From Nitrospirillum viridazoti (GTDB lineage Bacteria; Pseudomonadota; Alphaproteobacteria; Azospirillales; Azospirillaceae): 64,000 nt of DNA. Within the stretch, counting starts at the first letter, position 1; every line of letters starts with the position of its first letter. The notes below the pieces were generated by a model. The model had not been told where the DNA came from, did no database searches, and saw only the letters and a program-made list of their open reading frames with translations. The stretch lies in the NCBI RefSeq assembly GCF_007827975.1, contig NZ_VITT01000001.1, one strand, 5' to 3'. Made by a program: the position numbers and the translations under genes. This document shows positions 1 to 7,782 of the stretch, one piece after another.

Positions 1-41
1 CTTTGGCGTGCCTTCTTCCTGGTCCTCCAAACTCAAAGCAA

Positions 42-82
42 AATGGCCCTGATCAGTTCCAGTTGAGCCGATCAGGGCCATT
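42..82. terminator. Terminator-like inverted repeat
   Basis: Two perfect 13-base arms (42-54 and 70-82, AATGGCCCTGATC and its complement) flank a 15-base loop. On the minus strand the second arm runs into a short T-run, as in an intrinsic terminator; on the plus strand the tail is only CTTC. It sits where the N-terminal coding part of the ParE fragment should be. Confidence 0.55.
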
Positions 83-318
83 CTTCACAGGCGACCAGCT
101 ATGTTGAAGGGTTCAATCCCGTCGCCGCTGCCAAGTTACTGCAAAGCTTGGCCGAAGCTGCGTTAAGCCTGGAAGTCTTTCCCTATCGCGGAAGGCTTGG
201 TTCACAGGCAAACGCCCGAGAACTGGTGGCGTCCTACCCGTACATTATAGTCCATCGCATCAGAAACAACGATGTGACGATCCTGCGCGTCTGGCACGGG
301 GCGCAGGATCGGGGCTGA
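67..318 (+). pseudogene. ParE/RelE-type toxin, N-terminally truncated remnant
   Basis: Reading to the TGA at 316-318 gives a peptide with the C-terminal half of a ParE-type toxin: YVEGFNPVAAAKLL (family pattern NPxAA), then VFPYRGRLG, then RELVASYPYIIVHRI and ILRVWHGAQDR, the usual ParE ending. The frame is closed by TGA at 64-66 and has no ATG, GTG or TTG before about 148. The N-terminal strand and helix are therefore missing and replaced by an inverted repeat. No antitoxin is visible; it would lie upstream, outside the window. The base composition is less GC-rich than the neighbours, in keeping with a decayed acquired module. A frameshift restoring the N-terminus in another frame was looked for but not found. 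The family call is firm; loss of function is inferred. Confidence 0.7.
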
Positions 319-325
319 TCCCGCA

Positions 326-559
326 CTACCAGTGCCGATCCACCCAGATCCATGCCTCGATGAAGCCACCCAGCACGGCCAGCAGGGCCGCGGTCAGGCC
401 CAGGCTGCGGGCGAATTCGCCGAACTCGCCCTGCTTATGGGCGCTGCGCGCGGTCAGCAGCAGGTAGGCCGCCACCATGGCACCGATGATCACCCAGACG
501 GAGACGCCGTGGATCCAGCCACCGACGGTGTCGCTGAGGTCGTAGTACCAGTCGGGCAT
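326..559 (-). CDS. Small two-helix membrane protein, unknown function
   Basis: A 77-residue protein with two hydrophobic stretches, about residues 20-38 (VSVWVIIGAMVAAYLLLTA) and 52-70 (SLGLTAALLAVLGGFIEAW), joined by a charged loop (SAHKQGEFGEFA). This fits a small inner-membrane hairpin. It starts 19 bases beyond a strong terminator that closes the amidohydrolase operon, so it probably has its own promoter or depends on readthrough. The ribosome site is weak (GGA). No family is recognised. Composition and third-position GC agree with a real gene, but it could be missed or rejected by other annotators. Confidence 0.6.
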   Translation of the reverse strand: MPDWYYDLSDTVGGWIHGVSVWVIIGAMVAAYLLLTARSAHKQGEFGEFARSLGLTAALLAVLGGFIEAWIWVDRHW

Positions 560-576
560 GGGGCCGGGTCCAAGAG

Positions 577-618
577 AAAAGGGCGGGGCGCGCCCCGTCG
601 GAACGCCCCGCCCCCTTT
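577..618 (-). terminator. Intrinsic terminator after the amidohydrolase operon
   Basis: A GC-rich hairpin with arms AAAGGGCGGGGCG (578-590) and CGCCCCGCCCCCTTT (604-618) lies just downstream of the minus-strand gene ending at 631. A-runs on the low-coordinate side supply the U-tract for a minus-strand transcript. Confidence 0.7.
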
Positions 619-630
619 AGACGATAATGC

Positions 631-1950
631 TCAGTTGCGATAGGCCGGCGGCAGGGCCGCGTCGGGCGTCTGGTAGCGGTGGGCCAGATCCTGCGCCCGG
701 CTGGTCAGGGGCGCCTCGGTCCCGCGGACGAAGACATGCTCCGCCACCGACAGGATTTCCAGGGGGTCACCAGACCACACCACCAGGTCGGCGTCGCGGC
801 CGGGCTCAATCGTGCCCGCCCGGTCATTGAAGCCGAAGACCTTGGCCGGGGTGGCGGTGATGGCCGCCAGCGCCGCCGGCCACGGCATGCCGTGGGCGAC
901 AGCGTTGCCGGCATTGTAGCGCACCTGGCGGGCATAGTGGCCGACGTACGGCCCTTTGATCACCACGGTGGCGCCGGCCGCCTGCAGGATGGCGGCGTTT
1001 TCCAGCCGCGCGTTCAGGCTTTCGAAGTCGCGCGGCAGGTTGGCCAGGGGATCGACCACCACGGGCACGCCCGAGGCCGCGATCTCCGGCGCCATCATCC
1101 AGCCTTCCTCCACCCCGTCCAGGATGAGCTTCAACTTCAGCCGCTTGCCCAGTTCCAGGGTGCGGCGGATATCGGCGACCCGGTGCACGCCCACCAGCAG
1201 GGGCATCTTGCCCTGGATGACCGGCAGCAGGGCCTCAAGGTCCTCCTTGCTCTGGCGGTAGGGGCGGTGGGTGCCATGCTCATACCCGCCCTTGTTGGCG
1301 GCGTAGCTGGCCGCCTCCTCCAGGCTGGATTCCAGCAGTTGCAGCACGCCGCCATGGCTGCCGCCCAGATGCTCCATGGCCTCGGTACCCACGTCCACCA
1401 CCAGCACGGCGCGGCGCTTGGTGATGCTGTCGGTGCCGCCGGACATGTCGACCACGGCCGCCTGGCCGGCGAACAGCTTCTCCCCCTTCTTCTCGCCCCG
1501 TCCGGACAGCTCCGGCGTGACCAGGGCCCGGGTGACGCCGCCGACGCGGGCCACCGGCACCAGCATGGAGGCGGGGTTGATGCCCAGCGAGACATCGAAG
1601 GAGGCCGACATCTCGGCCGTCGCCCCGGCGAAATCGTTGCTGGAGGCCTCGCCCTCCACCTCGCCGGCGCCCAGGCTGGTGTCGCTGGCCACCAGGCCCG
1701 GCGTCACGATGTGGCCCTTGGCGTCCACCCGGCGGGCGTCAGCGGGAATGGATACCGAGGCACCCACCGCCTGGATGCGGCCATCGCGGATGAGGATGGT
1801 GCCGGACGGAATCTCCCCCGCCGGTCCCATAGTCTCGATACGCGCGTTGGTGATGGCCACCGTCTCGGCGCCGGCGGCGCCGGCCAGCAGGACCAGGGAT
1901 GAGGCCGCAGCCATCAGGGTATGGCCCATTAAGGTGTGACGGCGGCTCAT
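631..1950 (-). CDS. Secreted amidohydrolase-fold protein lacking the HxH metal motif
   Basis: A 439-residue protein with an N-terminal signal peptide (MSRRHTLMGHTLMAAASSLVLLAGAAGAE). It has the composite-domain hallmarks of the amidohydrolase superfamily: IRDGRIQAVG, VDAKGHIVTPGLV and the C-terminal PAKVFGFNDRAGTIEPGRDADLVVWSG. Directly after VTPGLV, where active members have D-x-H-x-H, this protein reads ASDTSLG, so both metal ligands are absent. The strand-5 and strand-6 histidines and the strand-8 aspartate are not evident either. It is therefore probably not a hydrolase and may be a partner or regulatory subunit of the intact paralogue encoded just upstream. The start codon overlaps that gene's stop by 4 bases (ATGA), which indicates translational coupling. 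The frame is open further upstream, but only inside the neighbouring gene. Confidence 0.85.
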   Translation of the reverse strand: MSRRHTLMGHTLMAAASSLVLLAGAAGAETVAITNARIETMGPAGEIPSGTILIRDGRIQAVGASVSIPADARRVDAKGHIVTPGLVASDTSLGAGEVEGEASSNDFAGATAEMSASFDVSLGINPASMLVPVARVGGVTRALVTPELSGRGEKKGEKLFAGQAAVVDMSGGTDSITKRRAVLVVDVGTEAMEHLGGSHGGVLQLLESSLEEAASYAANKGGYEHGTHRPYRQSKEDLEALLPVIQGKMPLLVGVHRVADIRRTLELGKRLKLKLILDGVEEGWMMAPEIAASGVPVVVDPLANLPRDFESLNARLENAAILQAAGATVVIKGPYVGHYARQVRYNAGNAVAHGMPWPAALAAITATPAKVFGFNDRAGTIEPGRDADLVVWSGDPLEILSVAEHVFVRGTEAPLTSRAQDLAHRYQTPDAALPPAYRN

Positions 1951-3476
1951 TGCGGCTGCTCCGTGCTGGTGGTCAAGACGGGGCGGCCGGGTCCGACACC
2001 CTGGGGCCCGGGATGGGCGGGGCCGGTCTGGCCCAGTTCGAAGTCGGACTTGGGCTGCGCCGCCGGATCGTGGCGATCGTAGACCAGGGCGCCGTCGATG
2101 AAGACCTGATCGGCCGTGGCGTAGACGCTGAAGGGATCGGCGCTCCACAGCACCACGTCGCCCATCTTGCCGGCCTCCAGCGTGCCGGTCTTGTCCAGCA
2201 CGCCGATGGATTTGGCGGGGTTGGCCGTCACCCACTTGATGGCCTCGGCCTCGTCGATCTGGATACCCATGCGCCGGCCGGCGGCCAGGGCGATGGTGGC
2301 TTCCTGCACCAGGTGCTGGGTCAGGATGTCGTCGTCGGAGTGGATGACGGTGCAGACGCCGGCCTTCTGCAGCAGGGCGGCGTTCTCCTCGATGCCGTCG
2401 TAGGCCTCCATCTTGAAGCCCCACCATTCGCCCCAGGTGGCGACGCAGATGTCCTCCTTCTTCAGGATGTCGGCGATCTTGTAGGCCTCCGACCCATGGT
2501 GGAACATGGCGATGTGGAAGCCGAACTCGTGCGAGATGTCGATCATCTGCGCCATCTCGTCGGCGCGGTAGCAGTGGTTCTGCACCAGGATGCTGCCGTC
2601 CAGCACGCCGGCCAGCGTATCCATCTGCAGGTCGCGCTTGGGCGCGTCGGGCGCCTTGTCGCCCTTGCCGGCCTTGTAGTCGGCCAGCTTGCGGCGGTAG
2701 TCGTCCCACTTGCGGCGATATTCCTGGGCGTCGATCCAGGCCTTGCGATAGCCGAAGACGTTGCCCATGCGGGTGGCCGGCGTACGGCCCTTGCTGCCGT
2801 AGACCCGCTTGGGGTTCTCACCGCAGGCCATCTTCAGCCCATAAGGCGCGCCGGGGAACTTCTTGTCCTGCACCGTGCGGCCCGGCACGTTCTTCAGGAT
2901 GACGGCGCGACCGCCGAACAGGTTGGCGGAACCCGGCAGGATCTCCAGCGTGGTGATGCCGCCCTCCAGCGCGCGGATGAAGCCCGGATCCTGCGGCCAG
3001 ACGGAATGTTCGGCCCATACCTGCGCGGTGTTGGGGTCCGTCATCTCATTGCCGTCGGAATTGGCCCAGACGCTGGGCGTGGCGTAGACGCCCAGGTGGC
3101 TGTGGGCGTCGATGATGCCCGGGGTCACGTACTTGCCATGGGCATCGATGACCTTGGCGCCGGCCGGCACCGGGATGTCCTTGCCCACCGCCGCGATCTT
3201 GCCATCCACCAGCACCACAGTGCCGCCATCGATGCGGGCGCCCGTGCCGGTGAAGATGGTGGCGCCCACCAGGGCCGTCGCCACCGACGGCAGGGGATGG
3301 TAGGTGCTGGGAAAGGGGTTCCTGTCATCGGCCGGATCGAGGCCGGCGTAGACCGGCTTGTCCTTGCCCTTATCGCTAGCGGGTGCCGAGGACGTGTCCT
3401 GGTGCGCGCTGGAAGCGCAGGCGCCGAGCAGCGCCAGTGCGGCCACCAGCGGGACCACGCGATGGTGTCGTTTCAT
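1947..3476 (-). CDS. Amidohydrolase family lipoprotein (metal-dependent)
   Basis: A 509-residue protein that starts at MKRHHRVVPLVAALALLGAC, a lipoprotein signal peptide with lipobox L-L-G-A-C, so it is probably anchored in the outer membrane and faces the periplasm. The metal motif is present (IIDAHSHLG). Other landmarks are FHIAMFHHGSEAYKIADIL, VIHSDDD near the end of the barrel, and the composite domain ending GKMGDVVLWSADPFSVYA. Superfamily relatives include isoaspartyl and prolyl dipeptidases and imidazolonepropionases, so the substrate cannot be named. It is the first gene of a two-gene operon whose second member is a degenerate paralogue. The upstream open frame extends to 3575 but lacks a better start. 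Confidence 0.88.
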   Translation of the reverse strand: MKRHHRVVPLVAALALLGACASSAHQDTSSAPASDKGKDKPVYAGLDPADDRNPFPSTYHPLPSVATALVGATIFTGTGARIDGGTVVLVDGKIAAVGKDIPVPAGAKVIDAHGKYVTPGIIDAHSHLGVYATPSVWANSDGNEMTDPNTAQVWAEHSVWPQDPGFIRALEGGITTLEILPGSANLFGGRAVILKNVPGRTVQDKKFPGAPYGLKMACGENPKRVYGSKGRTPATRMGNVFGYRKAWIDAQEYRRKWDDYRRKLADYKAGKGDKAPDAPKRDLQMDTLAGVLDGSILVQNHCYRADEMAQMIDISHEFGFHIAMFHHGSEAYKIADILKKEDICVATWGEWWGFKMEAYDGIEENAALLQKAGVCTVIHSDDDILTQHLVQEATIALAAGRRMGIQIDEAEAIKWVTANPAKSIGVLDKTGTLEAGKMGDVVLWSADPFSVYATADQVFIDGALVYDRHDPAAQPKSDFELGQTGPAHPGPQGVGPGRPVLTTSTEQPQ

Positions 3477-3680
3477 GGAAGTATCGTCTTCCCGTTCTGC
3501 CGGGTGCCCAGAAAGGCGCCCGCCCCCGGGATGGGAACGCCGCCTTCGCCCCTGTTGATTGTTGTAACGCCCCAAGGGGTTAAGGCAGGCCGTCTCAAAA
3601 AAGTGCGCTGCTTCAACCTTGTTGATAAGGCTAACAGAGGCCGGGGCGCCTGGAAACGGCGCGATACAGTTCCGTTACAA

Positions 3681-3699
3681 ATCGGATAGAGTATCCGAT
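3681..3699. promoter_or_regulatory. Inverted repeat between two minus-strand operons
   Basis: ATCGGATA-GAG-TATCCGAT has 8-base perfect arms around 3 bases and lies about 200 bases upstream of the amidohydrolase lipoprotein start. It could be an operator or a small hairpin; no regulator is implied. Immediately left (3670-3681) is the 12-mer TTCCGTTACAAA, which recurs at 33776-33787. Confidence 0.35.
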
Positions 3700-3720
3700 G
3701 CGTCCCTCAGGGGCCGGCGC

Positions 3721-3737
3721 GCGCGGCGAAGCCGCGC
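3721..3737 (-). terminator. Hairpin downstream of the PseI/ACP operon
   Basis: GCGCGGC-GAA-GCCGCGC lies 21 bases past the stop of the last gene of the minus-strand operon. There is no U-tract, so it would be at best a Rho-assisted or transcript-stabilising hairpin. Confidence 0.3.
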
Positions 3738-3758
3738 ACGGTGGTTGGCGCGTTGGCT

Positions 3759-4025
3759 TTACGCTTCCAGGTACAGCGCCGCCAGTTCGCCGGCGGTGGT
3801 GAACTGGCGAAAGCCGGCGCGGAAGGGATCCGTGCCGGTCAGCTGTTCCAGCGCCACCAGCAGGGTGGCGAGGTCCAGGCTGTCGAAGGGCAGCCCGCCG
3901 TCCAGGAACCGTGTCTCCGGCCCGAAGGATCCGGTCCAGGCCTCGCCCTTGTCTGCCAGGATCTTCAGAACCTCGTTATGGATCAGCGCGAGCATGGCGC
4001 CTTCGTTCAGTCCGATCGTGCTCAT
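3759..4025 (-). CDS. Acyl carrier protein-like (second in operon)
   Basis: An 88-residue carrier-protein fold with the phosphopantetheine attachment pattern FDSLDLATLLVALEQ; Ser49 is the predicted attachment residue. Helix 1 (ALIHNEVLKILADKG) and the closing segment (FTTAGELAALYLEA) fit the four-helix ACP pattern. The start at 4025 overlaps the stop of the alpha/beta hydrolase by 4 bases, so translation is probably coupled. It is the last gene of the PseI/SpsF/ACP/hydrolase operon and is clearly diverged from the first ACP, so the two probably carry different acyl groups or meet different enzymes. Not FabC/AcpP: housekeeping ACP has a DSLD core but a different, more acidic sequence. Confidence 0.8.
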   Translation of the reverse strand: MSTIGLNEGAMLALIHNEVLKILADKGEAWTGSFGPETRFLDGGLPFDSLDLATLLVALEQLTGTDPFRAGFRQFTTAGELAALYLEA

Positions 4026-4858
4026 GCGTGGAACTCCGTCAGCAGGGCGTTGACCCGCGTGGCCGCCTGGGCCTGGGGCATGTGGCCGACGCCGGGCAAT
4101 CGATGCAGGATGATATGGGATGGGATGGCGCCAGCTTCCGGCGGCGGCACGATGTCGTCGGCCTCGCCCCAGATCAGCTGCAGCGGCGGCAGCGGCTGGG
4201 TCCAATCGAAGTGCCGCGGGGCGGCGTCAATATCGGCCACCAGCCGGTCCAGCAGCCGGGTCAGCGGCCCGCGCGCCGTGGGGTCGGCCAGGCGGGACAG
4301 GAAGGCGCGGGCCAGCACGTCGCGGTTGGGTGGGGCACCCGCGAACAGCCGGTCGATCAAGGCGCGGGCCTGGTCCAGGGTCTCCAGTGTGCACAGCGCG
4401 TGCAGGAAGGCGGCATCCACCCGGCTGCCCAACCCGGCGCAGGCGATCAGGCTCATGCGGCGCAGCCGGTCCGGATGGCGTTCGGCCAGCAGCAGGCTGA
4501 CCCTGCCGCCCATGGAATGGCCGATGATGTCAGCCTTATCCACGCCGGCGGCGTCCATCAGCCGCACCACCCAGTCGGCGACACCGCCCAGGCCGGACGG
4601 CACGTCGAGGGTGGAGGCGCCATGGCCCGGCAGATCCACGGCCAGCACCCGGCGGCCGATTGACCCCGGCGCACCCTTCACCAGCGCCTGGATGTTGAAT
4701 TGCCAGGACAGCGCGTCGCCGCCGAAACCGTGAATCAACACCAGCGGCGCGTCGCCGGTCTCCTTCGGGCCCCGGTCGACGGCGGCACCGGGGCCGCCGG
4801 CGAAACGCAGCATCCGGCGGCCGGCCAGCAGCCGTTCCGGCTCAGTCCCTGAACTCAC
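4022..4858 (-). CDS. Alpha/beta hydrolase (thioesterase/acyltransferase-like)
   Basis: A 278-residue alpha/beta hydrolase fold. It has the oxyanion-hole motif LIHGFGGD (about 41-48), the nucleophile elbow GHSMGG with Ser115, an acid in WGEADDIVP and the histidine in GVGHMPQ. It lies between two acyl carrier protein genes (3-base gap upstream, 4-base overlap downstream). This suggests that it hydrolyses or transfers an acyl group from a carrier protein, as type II thioesterases do. The sequence also resembles the catalytic domain of acetoin dehydrogenase E2-like hydrolases, a common default annotation. No signal peptide, so cytoplasmic. Confidence 0.85.
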   Translation of the reverse strand: MSSGTEPERLLAGRRMLRFAGGPGAAVDRGPKETGDAPLVLIHGFGGDALSWQFNIQALVKGAPGSIGRRVLAVDLPGHGASTLDVPSGLGGVADWVVRLMDAAGVDKADIIGHSMGGRVSLLLAERHPDRLRRMSLIACAGLGSRVDAAFLHALCTLETLDQARALIDRLFAGAPPNRDVLARAFLSRLADPTARGPLTRLLDRLVADIDAAPRHFDWTQPLPPLQLIWGEADDIVPPPEAGAIPSHIILHRLPGVGHMPQAQAATRVNALLTEFHA

Positions 4859-4861
4859 CGG

Positions 4862-5095
4862 TCAGGCCGTGAGGTGGTCCGACACCAGGGCCAGCAGGTC
4901 GTCCACGGTCTTGGCCTTGGCCAGATCCTCGCCCGCCACCACGGTGTTGAACTTCTCATCCACCAGGGCGATGAAGCTGATGACCGCCAGGCTGTCCCAG
5001 CTGTCGATCTCATCCAGCGTTTCGCCGCCCTTCAGGGTGCCGGGGTCCAGCTCCAGCATCTCATCCAGCGCCGCCAGGAATTCGTTCCGGTTCAT
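4862..5095 (-). CDS. Acyl carrier protein-like (first in operon)
   Basis: A 77-residue carrier protein that starts MNRNEFLAALDEMLEL. The phosphopantetheine site is in IDSWDSLAVISF, with Ser35 as the predicted attachment residue. The length and the C-terminal helix (TVDDLLALVSDHL) are typical of standalone ACPs of specialised clusters, which often have the SWDSL pattern. It starts 14 bases after the cytidylyltransferase stop and ends 3 bases before the hydrolase start. The start was chosen because an AGGAAAAGAAG-type purine run lies just upstream. The upstream in-frame extension codes for an unlikely Arg/Ala-rich peptide. Confidence 0.85.
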   Translation of the reverse strand: MNRNEFLAALDEMLELDPGTLKGGETLDEIDSWDSLAVISFIALVDEKFNTVVAGEDLAKAKTVDDLLALVSDHLTA

Positions 5096-5109
5096 CTCTT
5101 CTTTTCCTC

Positions 5110-5874
5110 TCAAGCCAGGGGCTTCTGCACCACGTCGCGGTTCAGCAGCACCCAATCGGGGTGCCGGCGCAGCACGTCCAGACAATCCGTCCAGGTGAAG
5201 TGCGGCTTGGCCGGCAACAGGGTTTCAAGCAAACGGCGGACCAGTTGGAAATCCTCCACCGTGTCCACGCACCAGCGCTGCGGCCCCATCTCCACCGGCG
5301 CCGGGCCCGCTGGCGGCAGGGAGCCCAGGCGGAAACGGTCCGGCCGGCGATAGATGAAGGGCGTCACATGCTCACGCTCGAACGGTTCCCTTGCCTCTTG
5401 CCACGCCGCCTGCAAGGCCGTCATTGATATGGCTTCGGCGTCCAGGCCGCGCGGATAATAGCCTATGTCGACGGAGGCATGGTCCAGCGGCGGGTTCGCC
5501 GCCAGGAAAAGGGTCAGCAGTTGGTCGATCAGACCCGGGTCGATCAGGGGGCAGTCGCCCGTCACCCGCACCGCCACATCGGCGTGATGGGCAAGGGCGG
5601 CCCGGCAAAAACGATCCAGCACGTCATGCTCGCTGCCCCGGAAGCAGGCGACGCCCAGGACACGGCACTGGTCGGCGATGGCGTCGTCGGCCGCGCGATC
5701 GCTGGTGGCCACCACCACCTCATCCACCAGCGTGGCGCGGCGCAACCGCTCCACCTGATGGGCCAGCAGCGTCCGGCCCGCCACGGTCAGCATCACCTTG
5801 CCCGGCAGGCGGGTGGACCCCATGCGCGCCTGGGTGATGCAGACGACGCGGGGCTTTTGGGCCTGGGCCGTCAC
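5110..5874 (-). CDS. SpsF-type cytidylyltransferase family protein
   Basis: A 254-residue nucleotidyltransferase of the CTP_transf_3/SpsF group, shown by CITQARMGSTRLPGKVML at the N-terminus, VVVATSDRAADDAIA, the RGSEHDVLDRF signature and VRVTGDCPLIDPGLID. Relatives activate 3-deoxy or nonulosonic sugars as CMP-sugars, or act as glycosyltransferase-annotated proteins in polysaccharide loci. Its stop-start overlap with the PseI gene (ATGA) strongly suggests that it activates the product of that enzyme. It resembles SpsF more than canonical PseF or NeuA, so the exact donor is not certain. Cytoplasmic. Confidence 0.85.
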   Translation of the reverse strand: MTAQAQKPRVVCITQARMGSTRLPGKVMLTVAGRTLLAHQVERLRRATLVDEVVVATSDRAADDAIADQCRVLGVACFRGSEHDVLDRFCRAALAHHADVAVRVTGDCPLIDPGLIDQLLTLFLAANPPLDHASVDIGYYPRGLDAEAISMTALQAAWQEAREPFEREHVTPFIYRRPDRFRLGSLPPAGPAPVEMGPQRWCVDTVEDFQLVRRLLETLLPAKPHFTWTDCLDVLRRHPDWVLLNRDVVQKPLA

Positions 5875-6923
5875 GGCTGGACCATGCCCCAGTCCAGAGG
5901 CTGGCCGGCATCGATATCGCGGGCGGCGCGGGCGCCCAGCACCTGGTCCAGATGCTTGGGTGGCAGCCCCAGTCCGGGGCGGACGGAGCGGACGTTGGCC
6001 GGAGTGAACACCTCTCCCGCCTTGACGGGAGCGGAGACGTAGAGCGAGCGCCGGAAGGACCGGCCGCCGGCCTCAGACGGCTTGACGGCATAGCCGACCT
6101 GGCCCAGCGCCGCGTGCGCCACGCGGCAAGCGTCGGCCATGGCCTTGAACTCCGCCGGTTCCAGGGAGAAGGAGGCGTCGACGCCGCCCTCGGCCCGCGA
6201 CAGGGTCAGATGCTTCTCAATGACGACGGCGCCCAGGGCCACCGCCGCCACCGGCACGGCGATGCCATGGGTGTGATCGGATAGGCCGGTGGGCACGCCG
6301 AAGGCCTGCGCCAGGTGGGGAATGGTGCGGAGGTCGCATTCCTCCGGCGGGGTGGGGTAGCCGCTGGTGCAATGGAGCAACACAGGGTCGGGCGTGCCGG
6401 CCGGGGCGGCGTCACGTGCCGCCGTCACCGCGTCGTCGATCTCGCCCAGGGTGGCCATGCCGGTGGAGATGATCAGCGGCTTGCCCTTGGCGGCGGCGTA
6501 GCGGATCAGCGGCAGGTCCACGATCTCATACGACGCGATCTTGAAGGCCGGGGCGCCCAACCGGTCCAGAAGGTCCACCGCCGTGGGATCGAAGGGGGAG
6601 CTGAAAAGGGTGATGCCGATAGTGGCGGCGTGGGCGAACAGCTGGGGATGCCAGGCCCAGGGCGTGTGCGCCTCCTCATACAGCTCATGCAGGCTGCGGC
6701 CATCCCAGGGGCCGCCATGGATCTGGAACTCGGGCCGGTCGGACTTCAGGGTAATGGTGTCGGCCGTGTAGGTCTGCAGCTTCACCGCGTCGGCACCCGC
6801 CGCCTTGGCGGCGTCGATCAGGCGGATGGCGCGCTCGATCTCCCCCTTATGGTTGCCGGACATCTCGGCGATGAGATACGGCACCTGGCCGGCGCGGAAG
6901 GTGAGACGGGCGGGATCGGACAT
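5871..6923 (-). CDS. pseI: N-acetylneuraminate/pseudaminic acid synthase family (PseI-like)
   Basis: A 350-residue protein, the usual length of NeuB/PseI enzymes, which condense phosphoenolpyruvate with a 6-deoxy or N-acetyl hexose to give a nine-carbon acid. Landmarks are YLIAEMSGNHKGEIERA, AVKLQTYTADTITL, FSSPFDPTAVDLLD, HCTSGYPTPPEECDL and GLSDHTHGIAVPVAAVALGA, followed by EKHLTL. A C-terminal SAF (antifreeze-like) domain starts near FRRSLYVSAPVKAGE. The SGNHKG and DHTHG forms are closer to PseI than to NeuB. First gene of a five-gene minus-strand operon. The start at 6923 fits the family; an inverted repeat lies 48 bases upstream. Confidence 0.88.
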   Translation of the reverse strand: MSDPARLTFRAGQVPYLIAEMSGNHKGEIERAIRLIDAAKAAGADAVKLQTYTADTITLKSDRPEFQIHGGPWDGRSLHELYEEAHTPWAWHPQLFAHAATIGITLFSSPFDPTAVDLLDRLGAPAFKIASYEIVDLPLIRYAAAKGKPLIISTGMATLGEIDDAVTAARDAAPAGTPDPVLLHCTSGYPTPPEECDLRTIPHLAQAFGVPTGLSDHTHGIAVPVAAVALGAVVIEKHLTLSRAEGGVDASFSLEPAEFKAMADACRVAHAALGQVGYAVKPSEAGGRSFRRSLYVSAPVKAGEVFTPANVRSVRPGLGLPPKHLDQVLGARAARDIDAGQPLDWGMVQP

Positions 6924-6970
6924 GGCGCGGACCCTTGGGCGGCGGCTGGACGGCGGCGGATTGCTCACAA

Positions 6971-6990
6971 TGCTATCGCTCTTGATAGCA
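6971..6990. promoter_or_regulatory. Inverted repeat upstream of pseI
   Basis: TGCTATC-gctctt-GATAGCA, 7-base perfect arms, in the leader of the pseI operon. Candidate operator or 5'-leader hairpin. Confidence 0.35.
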
Positions 6991-7078
6991 CTTCGCGGGG
7001 GGCCGCTGGAATGGCGCTGCGGAGGACCAACCGCCACTGGCCAGCGCACCGTCTCGCCGGGCGTCGTCGACACCAAAG

Positions 7079-7099
7079 AAGTTGCTTATTGCGCAACTT
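7079..7099. promoter_or_regulatory. Inverted repeat in the pseI / 7153 intergenic region
   Basis: AAGTTGC-ttattgc-GCAACTT, 7-base perfect arms, midway between the divergent starts at 6923 and 7153, in the AT-richest part of the gap. Plausible operator for the divergent pair. Confidence 0.35.
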
Positions 7100-7152
7100 A
7101 CGCTCATGCTGGGTTGTGGACGGTGGCACAAGACATCCCATGAGGCGAGGTC

Positions 7153-7782
7153 ATGACAGCGGAGCATGCGGGTTTTGAAGGCGAAAGCGCCGGCGCGCGC
7201 AACCTGATCAGCGGGAAGCCGCGCCACTGGACCTATCGATTGGCCGGGGAGTTGCTGCGCTCGCGGGCCGAGGGTCTGCGGCGGCGATGGGCCAAGGGCG
7301 CCCATGGGCGGACGCCCGAGGGGGCGGCAATGGTGGATGAAGCCCTGCTGATGGAATTGGGGACGGCGATCCTGGCCGTGACGGCCGCGATCAACACCCA
7401 GCTGGTGGCCAGTTGGCAATCGCCCGGTGATCCCTGGACACCCAGGGCCATCCAGGGGGCCTGCGACGCCGTGGCCGCCGCCGCGGTGACGGCCGTGGCC
7501 TGGGGCGAAAAGGTGCGGGCCCTGCCGCCGTCGCCGCTGACGGATGCGGTTCGTCCGCTGCTGCTGGAGCAGGTCGACCATTTCCTGACCGAGTTCGAGG
7601 CCACACCCAAACGGTTCTCGGGCCTGGCCCTGGCGCTGACCTTCGGTGGGGCCCTGCGCCTACGCATCACCTTCACGTCACCCCCCGGATGGAAGCGGCG
7701 GTTCCAGGCTGCCATGCGGCGCGCGAAATCCCAGATCGTTCAGGAGGCCCTGGCCGAGATGCGCGCGCGGCGGTCCGCCTGA
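7153..7782 (+). CDS. Hypothetical protein, unknown function
   Basis: A 209-residue protein with a good ribosome site (GAGGCGAGG, 2-11 bases upstream of the ATG). No signal peptide. A helix-rich middle contains a mildly hydrophobic Ala-rich stretch (AILAVTAAINTQLVAS and AVAAAAVTAVAWG, about residues 72-120), followed by a basic C-terminus (PPGWKRRFQAAMRRAKSQIVQEALAEMRARRSA). I recognise no family. It is divergent from the pseI operon and followed by an unrelated HEAT-repeat gene. Codon use matches neighbours, so it is probably a real cytoplasmic protein. Confidence 0.65.
   Translation: MTAEHAGFEGESAGARNLISGKPRHWTYRLAGELLRSRAEGLRRRWAKGAHGRTPEGAAMVDEALLMELGTAILAVTAAINTQLVASWQSPGDPWTPRAIQGACDAVAAAAVTAVAWGEKVRALPPSPLTDAVRPLLLEQVDHFLTEFEATPKRFSGLALALTFGGALRLRITFTSPPGWKRRFQAAMRRAKSQIVQEALAEMRARRSA

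Noticed and set aside
1951..2709. N-terminal extension of the degenerate amidohydrolase
   Set aside because: The frame stays open inside the upstream gene but yields Arg/Gly-rich nonsense; a signal peptide starts at 1950.
1899..3689. 596-codon plus-strand frame across the amidohydrolase lipoprotein gene
   Set aside because: Composition is that of a shadow frame, and the minus strand has a signal peptide, lipobox and metal motif.
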